A stretch of 64,000 nt of DNA from CAVQGZ01 sp963714455 (GTDB taxonomy: Bacteria; Actinomycetota; Actinomycetes; Jiangellales; Jiangellaceae). Location of the stretch: NCBI GenBank assembly GCA_963714455.1, contig CAVQON010000011.1:62001-126000 (forward strand), written 5' to 3'. The position numbers were made by a program, and so were the translations under genes. Below the pieces are notes generated by a model, which was not told the origin of the DNA, did not search any database, and saw only the letters and a list, made by a program, of their open reading frames with translations. This document shows, piece by piece, positions 16,752 through 23,820 of the stretch. How positions within the stretch are numbered: the first letter of the stretch is position 1; the number at the start of each line of letters is the position of its first letter.

Positions 16752-16757
16752 TACCCT
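16752..16757 (+). promoter_or_regulatory. -10 element of leaderless ponA promoter
   Basis: TACCCT is separated by 6 bases from the GTG at 16764. No Shine-Dalgarno sequence is present. The rest of the 16561-16751 gap is less GC-rich than its surroundings and should also hold the whiB promoter on the other strand. Confidence 0.55.
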
Positions 16758-16763
16758 AGAGGT

Positions 16764-19094
16764 GTGAGCCAGACTCCTATGACGGTCCTGGCGTCGGCCA
16801 CCAAGCACCTGCTCGGCATCGTGGTCCTCGCCGCGCTCGCTGGGCTCTTGGTGGCTGGGCTGGCCCTCCCCCTCGTGGGCGCGACGAGCGTTGCCGCCCG
16901 CACGACGGTCGACTCGTTCACCGCACTGCCGGCCGACTTCGAGGCGACCCCCCAGGCCCAGCGCTCTGTCGTGGTGGACGCCGAGGGCAAAGAGCTGGCG
17001 GTCTTCTTCGACGAGAACCGCGTCTACAAGCCGCTCGACAAGATCTCCCCGCGCGTCCAGCAGGCGATCATCGCCATCGAGGACGCGCGCTTCTACGAGC
17101 ACGGACCGATCGACCTGCAGGGCACGGCCCGCGCCCTTGTCACCAACGTGAGCAGCGGGTCGGTGGAGCAGGGCGGGTCGACGCTGACCCAGCAGTACGT
17201 CAAGAACGTGCTGCTCAGCCAGGCCGACTCCGATGAAGAGGCCGCTGCGGCGGTCGAGACGTCCTACACCCGCAAGCTGCGCGAGCTGCGACTGGCCATG
17301 GCTGCGGAGGAGCAGTTCACCAAAGACCAGATCCTCGAGCGCTACCTCAACATCGCCTACTTCGGCGGCGGCGCATACGGCATCGAAGCTGCCGCCCAGC
17401 GCTTCTTCTCCACCTCGGCCGACAAGCTCAACGTCAACCAGGCGGCGACCTTGGCCGGCCTCGTGCAGTCGCCCTCACGCTACGACCCCGAGCAGTACCC
17501 GCAGCGGGCCATCGCGCGGCGCGACGCTGTGCTGGCCGCGATGGTCGCGAACGACGCGATCACGCAGGAGCGTGCCACGGCCGTGTCCGAGCGGGGCCTC
17601 GGGCTGAGGCCGTCGGACACGACGAACGGCTGCACGGTCTCGTACGCCCCCTTCTTCTGCGACTTCGTGTACCGCGAGCTGATGGACTGGCCGGAGCTCG
17701 GCGAGACCGTCGAGGCGCGGGAGCGGACGCTGCGTCGCGGCGGGCTGCGCATCGAGACGACGCTCGAGCCGCGCGAGCAGCGCGCCGCCCAGGACGCCGT
17801 GAGCGCCTACGTCGCACCCACCGACCGGGCAGTCGGCGCGATCGCCGTCGTCGAGCCCGGCACCGGGAACATCACCGCGATGACCCACTCCATGAACTAC
17901 GGGAGCGGGCCTGGCGCGACGTTCGTCAACTTCGCCACCGACTTCGACCGGGGTGGCAGCGGCGGCTTCCAGAGCGGGTCAACGATGAAGCCGTTCGTGC
18001 TGGCTGCCGCCATCAAGCAGGGCATCCCGCTCAACACCCAGATCAACTCGCCGGCCGAGCTCAACCACGTCACCCCGATGCGCGTGTGCGAGGGCGGCGT
18101 CGTGACCGACCCCTGGGAGATCGGCAACTACGACAACAGCGGCGGCACCTACGACCTGCGCACCGGTACCTGGCGCTCGGTCAACACGTTCTACGCGCTG
18201 CTGGAGGAGCGCACCGGCATCTGCGACCCGGTCTCGATCGCCGAGGCCGGCGGCCTGACCCGCGCCAGCGGTGAAGACCTGCTGCAGATCAAGTCGTTCG
18301 TCCTCGGGTCGCAAGAGGTGTCGCCGCTCGGGATGGCCGAGGCCTACGCGATGTTCGCCGCCGGCGGCACGCACTGCGAGTCGGTCGCCATCACGTCGAT
18401 CACCGCACCCAACGGCGGCGAGATCCCCGTCCCGTCGGCGAACTGCGCCAAGGTTCTGGACGCCGGCGTCGCCGACGGCGTGAACCAGGTGCTGGAGGGC
18501 ACGATCGACGGCCCCGACCCGGGTCGCACCGGCGCCCGGATGACCATCGGGCGTCCCGCCGGCGGCAAGACCGGCACCACCGACGCAGCGAGCGACATCT
18601 GGTTCCTCGGCTACACGCCGCAGCGCGCCGCTGCCGTGGCCATCACGAACCCGCTGAAGGTCGAGTCGCTCAAGGGCTACACCCTCAACGGCGTCTACTA
18701 CGCCGAGGTCTGCGGTGGCTGTATCCCCGGGCCCATCTGGCAGCTGGCGATGAGCGAGATCATGGCGCCGATGCCCGTCGAGCAGTTCAACCAGCCCGAC
18801 CCGACGGCCGTCGCCGGTGTCGCGACGAGCGTCCCAGACGTGCGCGGGCTGTCGGGCCCGGAGGCAGTGGCGACGCTGCAGTCGGCCGGGTTCTCGGCCT
18901 TCGTCGCCGCTCAGGTCAACTCCTCGCTGCCCGTCGGCCTGACCGTCGGCACCGACCCGAGCACCGGCTCGTCCTACTACTCCGGTGGGACGGTGCGGGT
19001 GTTCACCTCGACCGGGTACGTGCCGCCGCCGCCTCCGCCGGCGCCGGAGAAGAACGACCCGCCGAAGAAGAACAACAAGAAGAAGAACAACTGA
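16764..19094 (+). CDS. ponA: Bifunctional penicillin-binding protein with PASTA domain
   Basis: This 776-residue class A PBP polymerises and crosslinks peptidoglycan. After an N-terminal membrane anchor (about residues 13-45), the glycosyltransferase domain carries IEDARFYEHGPIDLQGTARA near residue 104 and GGSTLTQQYVKN. The transpeptidase domain has SxxK in SGSTMKPF near residue 404, SVN near 471 and KTGT near 601. One C-terminal PASTA repeat spans about 690-750, followed by a proline stretch and a Lys/Asn tail. This is the layout of actinobacterial PonA1/PonA2-type enzymes. It is next to whiB and arsA, a conserved order. Confidence 0.95.
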   Translation: MSQTPMTVLASATKHLLGIVVLAALAGLLVAGLALPLVGATSVAARTTVDSFTALPADFEATPQAQRSVVVDAEGKELAVFFDENRVYKPLDKISPRVQQAIIAIEDARFYEHGPIDLQGTARALVTNVSSGSVEQGGSTLTQQYVKNVLLSQADSDEEAAAAVETSYTRKLRELRLAMAAEEQFTKDQILERYLNIAYFGGGAYGIEAAAQRFFSTSADKLNVNQAATLAGLVQSPSRYDPEQYPQRAIARRDAVLAAMVANDAITQERATAVSERGLGLRPSDTTNGCTVSYAPFFCDFVYRELMDWPELGETVEARERTLRRGGLRIETTLEPREQRAAQDAVSAYVAPTDRAVGAIAVVEPGTGNITAMTHSMNYGSGPGATFVNFATDFDRGGSGGFQSGSTMKPFVLAAAIKQGIPLNTQINSPAELNHVTPMRVCEGGVVTDPWEIGNYDNSGGTYDLRTGTWRSVNTFYALLEERTGICDPVSIAEAGGLTRASGEDLLQIKSFVLGSQEVSPLGMAEAYAMFAAGGTHCESVAITSITAPNGGEIPVPSANCAKVLDAGVADGVNQVLEGTIDGPDPGRTGARMTIGRPAGGKTGTTDAASDIWFLGYTPQRAAAVAITNPLKVESLKGYTLNGVYYAEVCGGCIPGPIWQLAMSEIMAPMPVEQFNQPDPTAVAGVATSVPDVRGLSGPEAVATLQSAGFSAFVAAQVNSSLPVGLTVGTDPSTGSSYYSGGTVRVFTSTGYVPPPPPPAPEKNDPPKKNNKKKNN

Positions 19095-19096
19095 CG

Positions 19097-20005
19097 GTGC
19101 GGGCTGTTGCTCTCGGCGCCCTGGGCGCCGCGGCGGGTGGGCTCGCCTACTCGGCCGGCTACGAGGTGCACGCGTTCGCGCTGCGCCGCCACGTCGTGCC
19201 GGTGCTGCCCACCGGGCATCGTCCGCTGCGTGTGCTGCACCTCTCCGACCTGCACCTCACGCCGTGGCAACGGTCCAAGCGGCAGTGGGTGGCCCAGCTC
19301 GCAGCCATCGAGCCCGACCTGGTCGTCACCACCGGTGACCTGATCGCGCACCGGGACGCCGTGCCGGTGCTCGGCCAGGCCCTCGGGGGGCTGCTGGAGC
19401 GCCCCGGAGTCTTCGTGCGCGGCTCGAACGACTACTTCGCCCCGGTGCTGAAGAACCCCGGTCGCTACCTGCTCCCCGACGACGGCGTGCGCGACCGCCA
19501 CGGCGACCGGCTGCCCACGGCCGCGCTCGACGGGCTGCTCACTGGTGCGGGATGGGCCGACGTCGACAACGCCCGGACGGCGCTGCCGCTCGGTGACCTG
19601 CACGTAGAGGTCGTCGGCACGGACGACGCACACCTCGACTACGACCGCTACGCCGACGTCGCGGGACCGCGTTCCCCGCAGGCCGACCTGCTGCTGGGCG
19701 TCACCCACGCCCCGTACCTACGGGTGCTCGACGCGATGGCCGCTGACGCCGTCGATCTCATACTCGCCGGGCACACCCACGGCGGGCAGCTGTGCTTGCC
19801 GGGTGGACGGGCGCTGGTCACCAACTGCGACCTCGACCCCGCCCGGGCGCGCGGCCTGTCACGACACCCGGCGCACGGGCAGGGCGACGCGGCCTGGCTG
19901 CACGTGTCCGCCGGCCTGGGGACGAGCCCCACCGCTGCCGTCCGGTTCGCCTGCCGCCCGGAGGCGTCGCTGCTCACCCTGGTGCCGAGGACGGACGGCC
20001 GGTAG
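19097..20005 (+). CDS. Metallophosphoesterase
   Basis: This 302-residue protein has all calcineurin-like motifs: LSDLHLT (D-x-H), TTGDLIAH (GD), GSNDY (GN-type, with Ser-Asn-Asp), THAPY, and GHTHGGQL. These bind two metal ions for phosphoester hydrolysis. An N-terminal hydrophobic segment (about residues 3-22) suggests a membrane anchor with the active site probably outside, as in YkuE-like enzymes. The GTG start is two bases after ponA, a conserved pairing in actinobacteria that hints at a role in envelope metabolism. Substrate is unknown. Confidence 0.88.
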   Translation: MRAVALGALGAAAGGLAYSAGYEVHAFALRRHVVPVLPTGHRPLRVLHLSDLHLTPWQRSKRQWVAQLAAIEPDLVVTTGDLIAHRDAVPVLGQALGGLLERPGVFVRGSNDYFAPVLKNPGRYLLPDDGVRDRHGDRLPTAALDGLLTGAGWADVDNARTALPLGDLHVEVVGTDDAHLDYDRYADVAGPRSPQADLLLGVTHAPYLRVLDAMAADAVDLILAGHTHGGQLCLPGGRALVTNCDLDPARARGLSRHPAHGQGDAAWLHVSAGLGTSPTAAVRFACRPEASLLTLVPRTDGR

Positions 20006-20059
20006 CGCTCCCCGGCTCCGATACACTTCACGCAGTGCCCGCGGCCTGGCTGCGGGCAT

Positions 20060-20133
20060 CGGGGTGTGGCGCAGCTTGGTAGCGCGCGTCGTTCGGGACG
20101 ACGAGGCCGTGGGTTCAAATCCCGCCACCCCGA
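20060..20133 (+). tRNA. tRNA-Pro (anticodon CGG)
   Basis: A full cloverleaf is seen. Acceptor arms CGGGGTG (20060-20066) and CACCCCG (20126-20132) pair perfectly. The anticodon stem CGTCG/CGACG encloses the loop TTCGGGA, giving anticodon CGG. The T-arm contains GGTTCAAATCC. Discriminator base is A at 20133 and CCA is not encoded. Confidence 0.95.
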
Positions 20134-20139
20134 CACGAT

Positions 20140-20168
20140 GGCCGGGACGCCGACAAGGCGTCCCGGCC
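20140..20168 (+). terminator. Terminator after tRNA-Pro
   Basis: A perfect 12-base-pair stem, GGCCGGGACGCC (20140-20151) with GGCGTCCCGGCC (20157-20168), encloses the loop GACAA. It starts 7 bases after the tRNA. There is no T-tract. The rest of the gap to asd (20169-20269) shows nothing clear. Confidence 0.75.
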
Positions 20169-20269
20169 GCACGTGTCTGCGGGCCCGAGCGCGCCGTCCT
20201 GGCTCGCCTTCGCGGTGCAGGTCAGGTCGCCAGGGCGACGCGATCCGCACCGTGATCGGGCCGTCGACG

Positions 20270-21325
20270 TCAGCCGGTGAGCTCGCCCGCCACGACCTCG
20301 GCGATCTGGGCGGTGTTGAGCGCAGCGCCCTTGCGCAGGTTGTCCCCGCAGACGAACAGCTCGAGGGCGTTCGGCTCGTCGAGGTGCTGACGCAGGCGTC
20401 CGACCCAGGTGGGATCGGTTCCGACGACGTCGTTGGGAGTGGGGAACTCCCCGCGCTCCGGGTCGTCGTAGACGACCACGCCGGGGGCGTCGGCGAGCAC
20501 CCGCCGAGCCGCGTCGACGGTGACGGCGCGCTCGAACACGGCATGCACCGCGAGGGAGTGGGTCGTCACGACGGGCACGCGCACGCAGGTCGCCGCCACA
20601 CGCAGGCCGGGAAGGTCGAGGATCTTGCGGGACTCGTTGCGCACCTTGAGCTCTTCGCTGGTCCAGCCGTCGTCCTTGAGCGACCCCGCCCACGGCACGA
20701 CGTTGAGCACCAGCGGTGCCGGAAAGGGCCCGAGGTCGTCGCCGATGGTGCGGCGGACGTCGCCGGCCCGGGTGCCGATGTCGCGGCTGCCGGACACCTT
20801 CGCCATCTGGTCGTACAGGGTGTCGACGCCCTCTTGGCCGGCGCCCGACGCGGCCTGGTAGGACGACACGACGAGCTCGGCCAGGCCGAACTCCGCGTGC
20901 AGCGCGCCGACGGCGACGATCATCGACAGGGTCGTGCAGTTCGGGTTGGCGATGATGCCGCGCGGACGCTGCCGGGTCGCGTGCGGGTTGACCTCCGGCA
21001 CGACGAGCGGGACGTCCGGGTCCATCCGAAAGGCGCCGGAGTTGTCGACCACGACGGCACCCCGCTCGGCGGCCACCGGCGCCCACGCGGCCGAGACCTC
21101 GTCGGGCACGTCGAACATGGCGACGTCCACCCCGTCGAACACCTCCGGGGCCAGTGCCTGCACCTGCACCTGCTCGCCCCGGACGGTGAGCGTGCGCCCG
21201 GCAGAGCGAGGCGAGGCTATGAGCCGGATCTCCCCCCAGACGTCCTCACGTGTGGTGAGCAGGTCGAGCATGACTGTGCCGACGGCGCCCGTGGCACCGA
21301 CGACAGCAAGGGTGGGGCGGCTCAT
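20270..21325 (-). CDS. asd: Aspartate-semialdehyde dehydrogenase
   Basis: This 351-residue enzyme reduces aspartyl phosphate to aspartate semialdehyde with NADPH, feeding lysine/DAP, threonine, methionine and isoleucine synthesis. The N-terminal VVGATGAVGTVMLDLL binds the nucleotide. The catalytic cysteine lies in NPNCTTLSM, and YQAASGAGQEG is the family loop. Length is normal. Its start overlaps the lysC stop by four bases, the conserved lysC-asd operon of actinobacteria. Confidence 0.96.
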   Translation of the reverse strand: MSRPTLAVVGATGAVGTVMLDLLTTREDVWGEIRLIASPRSAGRTLTVRGEQVQVQALAPEVFDGVDVAMFDVPDEVSAAWAPVAAERGAVVVDNSGAFRMDPDVPLVVPEVNPHATRQRPRGIIANPNCTTLSMIVAVGALHAEFGLAELVVSSYQAASGAGQEGVDTLYDQMAKVSGSRDIGTRAGDVRRTIGDDLGPFPAPLVLNVVPWAGSLKDDGWTSEELKVRNESRKILDLPGLRVAATCVRVPVVTTHSLAVHAVFERAVTVDAARRVLADAPGVVVYDDPERGEFPTPNDVVGTDPTWVGRLRQHLDEPNALELFVCGDNLRKGAALNTAQIAEVVAGELTG

Positions 21326-21843
21326 CGGCCGGTACCTCCGTAGACGACAGCTTCGATGTCGGTGGCGTCGAGGTCGAACGCGGTGTGGATGGCAGCCACC
21401 GCACGGTCGACGTCATCGGCCTGCACCACGACCGACAAGCGAATCTCCGACGTGGAGATCATCTCGATGTTGACCCCGGCGTCGGCCAGCGCCCCGAACA
21501 GCCGGGCGGACACGCCCGGGTGCGTCCGCATGCCCGCTCCGACCAGGGAGACCTTGCCGATCTGGTCGTTGTACCTGAGGTCTTCGACGCCGGACTGCTC
21601 GGCGATCGTCTGCAGCGCGGCCAGGGCCCGCGGCCCGTCGGCCTGCGGGAGCGTGAACGAGATGTCGGTGCGGCCGGTGCCGGCGGCCGAGACGTTCTGC
21701 ACGATCATGTCGAGGTTCGCGCCCGCGTCGGCGACCTTCTCGAAGATGCGGGCGGCGGCGCCGACCACGTCCGGGACGCCGACCAGGGTGATCTTGGCCT
21801 CGCTGCGGTCGTGGGCCACGCCGGAGATGATCGGCTGCTCCAT
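21322..21843 (-). CDS. Aspartate kinase beta subunit from internal start
   Basis: Within lysC, in the same frame, an ATG at 21843 begins MEQPIISGVAHDRSEAKI. It is preceded by AGGAG at a spacing of about seven bases. The product would be 173 residues and contain only the two ACT domains. Corynebacterium and Bacillus LysC make exactly this kind of in-frame beta subunit, which assembles with the full-length alpha subunit into an alpha2-beta2 enzyme. The ribosome binding site is seen in the sequence; actual translation is inferred. Confidence 0.65.
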   Translation of the reverse strand: MEQPIISGVAHDRSEAKITLVGVPDVVGAAARIFEKVADAGANLDMIVQNVSAAGTGRTDISFTLPQADGPRALAALQTIAEQSGVEDLRYNDQIGKVSLVGAGMRTHPGVSARLFGALADAGVNIEMISTSEIRLSVVVQADDVDRAVAAIHTAFDLDATDIEAVVYGGTGR

Positions 21844-22614
21844 GGTGGTCTCCTGTTCGCTGGACTCGATGGCATCGGCCCAGGACGCGGCCACGATGGT
21901 GCCCGGGCGTTGGGAGAAGCTCGACCGTACATGGATCGGCAGCGAGTAGCGCTTGGCGTACTCCACGCAGCGCAGGTGCAGCACCTTCGCGCCGCTGGCG
22001 GCCATCTCGAGCATCTCGTCGTAGGTGATCGCCGCCAGCCGACGAGCGGCGGGGACGATGCGTGGGTCGGCGGTGAACACGCCGTCCACGTCGGTGTAGA
22101 TCTCGCAGACCGACGCGTCGAGCGCCGCGGCGAGGGCGACCGCTGTGGTGTCCGAGCCGCCGCGGCCGAGCGTCGTGACGTCCTTGGTGTCCTGGGAGAC
22201 GCCCTGGAACCCAGCCACGATCGCGACCGCGCCGATGTCGAGAGCGCCGCGGATGCGTCCGGGAGTGACGTCGATGATGCGTGCCTTGCCGTGCACCGAG
22301 TCGGTGATGACGCCGGCCTGCGAGCCGGTGAAGGATCGGGCCTCGTGCCCCAGCTCGGCGATCGCCATCGCCAGCAGGGCCATAGAGATGCGCTCGCCGG
22401 CGGTGAGCAGCATGTCGAGCTCGCGGGCCGGGGGTTCGGCAGTGACCTGCTGGGCGAGGTCGAGCAGCTCGTCGGTGGAGTCGCCCATGGCCGACACCAC
22501 CACGCACACCTCGTTCCCGGCGTCACGCGTGGCAACGATCCGCTCCGCGACGGCGCGGATGCGGCCGGCGTCGGACACCGACGACCCGCCGTACTTCTGG
22601 ACGACGAGGCCCAC
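21322..22614 (-). CDS. lysC: Aspartate kinase
   Basis: This 430-residue enzyme phosphorylates aspartate, the first step of the aspartate amino acid family. VVQKYGGSSVSD at the N-terminus and GRGGSDTTAVALAAALDA are kinase-domain signatures. Two ACT domains in the last 170 residues (for example ITLVGVPDVVGAAARIF) bind lysine and threonine for feedback inhibition. A strong internal start at 21843 would yield a separate regulatory beta subunit. The gene is followed by asd in coupled translation. The leader upstream holds two hairpins. Confidence 0.96.
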   Translation of the reverse strand: MGLVVQKYGGSSVSDAGRIRAVAERIVATRDAGNEVCVVVSAMGDSTDELLDLAQQVTAEPPARELDMLLTAGERISMALLAMAIAELGHEARSFTGSQAGVITDSVHGKARIIDVTPGRIRGALDIGAVAIVAGFQGVSQDTKDVTTLGRGGSDTTAVALAAALDASVCEIYTDVDGVFTADPRIVPAARRLAAITYDEMLEMAASGAKVLHLRCVEYAKRYSLPIHVRSSFSQRPGTIVAASWADAIESSEQETTMEQPIISGVAHDRSEAKITLVGVPDVVGAAARIFEKVADAGANLDMIVQNVSAAGTGRTDISFTLPQADGPRALAALQTIAEQSGVEDLRYNDQIGKVSLVGAGMRTHPGVSARLFGALADAGVNIEMISTSEIRLSVVVQADDVDRAVAAIHTAFDLDATDIEAVVYGGTGR

Positions 22615-22630
22615 ACGCGCTCCTGGATTC

Positions 22631-22691
22631 GGCTGGTGACGAGGACGACCAGCCGGGCTGTCGGACAGCCGCGACTGGCACCGTCAGTCTA
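22631..22691 (-). promoter_or_regulatory. lysC leader: -10 element and two tandem hairpins
   Basis: On the minus strand TAGACT at 22686-22691 looks like a -10 element, giving a leader of about 65 bases. In transcript order the leader forms GGCTGTC/GACAGCC (22656-22670, minimal loop) and then GGCTGGT/ACCAGCC (22631-22654, 10-base loop). The second stem ends about 16 bases before the start, next to the GGAG. This could tune lysC translation or transcription. Confidence 0.45.
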
Positions 22692-22734
22692 CCTGGGGTC
22701 GCGACCGCAGTGGCTGGCGTGACGCCCGGCCAGG

Positions 22735-23328
22735 TCAGACCGCCCGTCTGCCCTCCAGCGCGCGGCCGAGCGTGACCTCGTCGGCGTACTCCAGGTCGCC
22801 CCCCACCGGCAGGCCGCTGGCCAGCCGGGTGACGCGAACGTCCATGGCGCTCATGAAGCGCGACAGGTAGGACGCGGTGGCCTCGCCCTCGATGTTGGGG
22901 TCGGTGGCGATGATGACCTCGGTGACCTCGCCGCTGGCCAGGCGCGTCATCAGAGCCGCGATGCGCAGGTCGTCCGGACCGATGCCGTCGATGGGCGAGA
23001 TCGCGCCGCCCAGCACGTGGTAGAGGCCGCGGAACTCGCGGGTGCGCTCGAGGGCGACGACGTCTTTGGCCTCCTCGACCACGCAGATCACGGTCGCGTC
23101 GCGGCGCGGGTCTTGGCATATGCGGCACTGCGCCGACTCCGCCACGTTGCCGCAGGTGTCGCAGAACCGGACGCGGCTCTTGACCTCCGCGATCGCGGTG
23201 ACGAGCCGCTCGACGTCGGTCGGGTCAGCGGCCAGCAGGTGGAAGGCGATGCGCTGGGCGCTCTTCGGTCCGATGCCGGGCAGCCGGCCCAGCTCGTCGA
23301 CGAGGTCTTGCAGGGCGCCGTCGAACAC
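22735..23328 (-). CDS. recR: Recombination mediator RecR
   Basis: This 197-residue protein acts with RecF and RecO to load RecA at gaps. The helix-hairpin-helix LPGIGPKSAQRIAFHLL, the zinc finger CDTCGNVAESAQCRIC and the Toprim segment are in the normal order. I chose the GTG at 23328 (product starting MFDGALQDLVDELG) because it directly follows the ybaB stop with a one-base gap and matches the usual RecR N-terminus; upstream in-frame codons are serine-rich and belong to ybaB in another frame. It is part of dnaX-ybaB-recR. Confidence 0.95.
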   Translation of the reverse strand: MFDGALQDLVDELGRLPGIGPKSAQRIAFHLLAADPTDVERLVTAIAEVKSRVRFCDTCGNVAESAQCRICQDPRRDATVICVVEEAKDVVALERTREFRGLYHVLGGAISPIDGIGPDDLRIAALMTRLASGEVTEVIIATDPNIEGEATASYLSRFMSAMDVRVTRLASGLPVGGDLEYADEVTLGRALEGRRAV

Positions 23329-23329
23329 C

Positions 23330-23797
23330 TCAGTCGTCCGCGTCGCGGTCACCGAGCTGCTCGAGCTCGGGAGGCTGCTCGACATCGGTCCCAGGCTCGA
23401 TGGCCGGGTCGCTCGCGGGTCCACCGAAGAGGTCGCCGAGGGCCCCGCCGAACATGCCCCCGATCTGGTCGCCGATCTGGTCGCCCAGCCCCTCGGAGAC
23501 CTGCGCCATGCTGGCAGTCGCCTGCTCCTCGGCCACTGCCTTCGCGTCCCGGACGGCGGCTACGACAAGGTCGGCCACGGTCTCCCAGGCGTCGGGGTCG
23601 TCGGGGTCGTAGGCCTGCGGCGAGATCACCAGCGAGCGCAGGTCGCCGCGACCGTCCACGGTGGCCGTCACCAGCCCGCCACCTGCCGAGCCGGTGGCGA
23701 GCAGGTCTGCCAGCGCCTCCTGGGCGTCCATCATCTGCTGCTGCATCTGCTGGGCCTGGGCCAGCAGCGCGCCGAAGTCGGGCATCCCCGTCGTCAT
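23330..23797 (-). CDS. YbaB/EbfC nucleoid-associated protein
   Basis: This 155-residue protein starts with MPDFGALLAQAQQMQQQMMD, the hallmark helix of YbaB/EbfC proteins, which form tweezer-shaped dimers that bind DNA. The conserved VTATVDGRGDLRSLVISP core follows. The tail after residue 115 is an extra acidic, glycine-rich stretch (IGDQIGGMFGGALGDLFGG and on), making it longer than the usual 100-110 residues. It sits between dnaX and recR as in most bacteria. M5 is an alternative start. Confidence 0.92.
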   Translation of the reverse strand: MTTGMPDFGALLAQAQQMQQQMMDAQEALADLLATGSAGGGLVTATVDGRGDLRSLVISPQAYDPDDPDAWETVADLVVAAVRDAKAVAEEQATASMAQVSEGLGDQIGDQIGGMFGGALGDLFGGPASDPAIEPGTDVEQPPELEQLGDRDADD

Positions 23798-23820
23798 GGT
23801 CGTCTCATCTCCTCGTTGCG

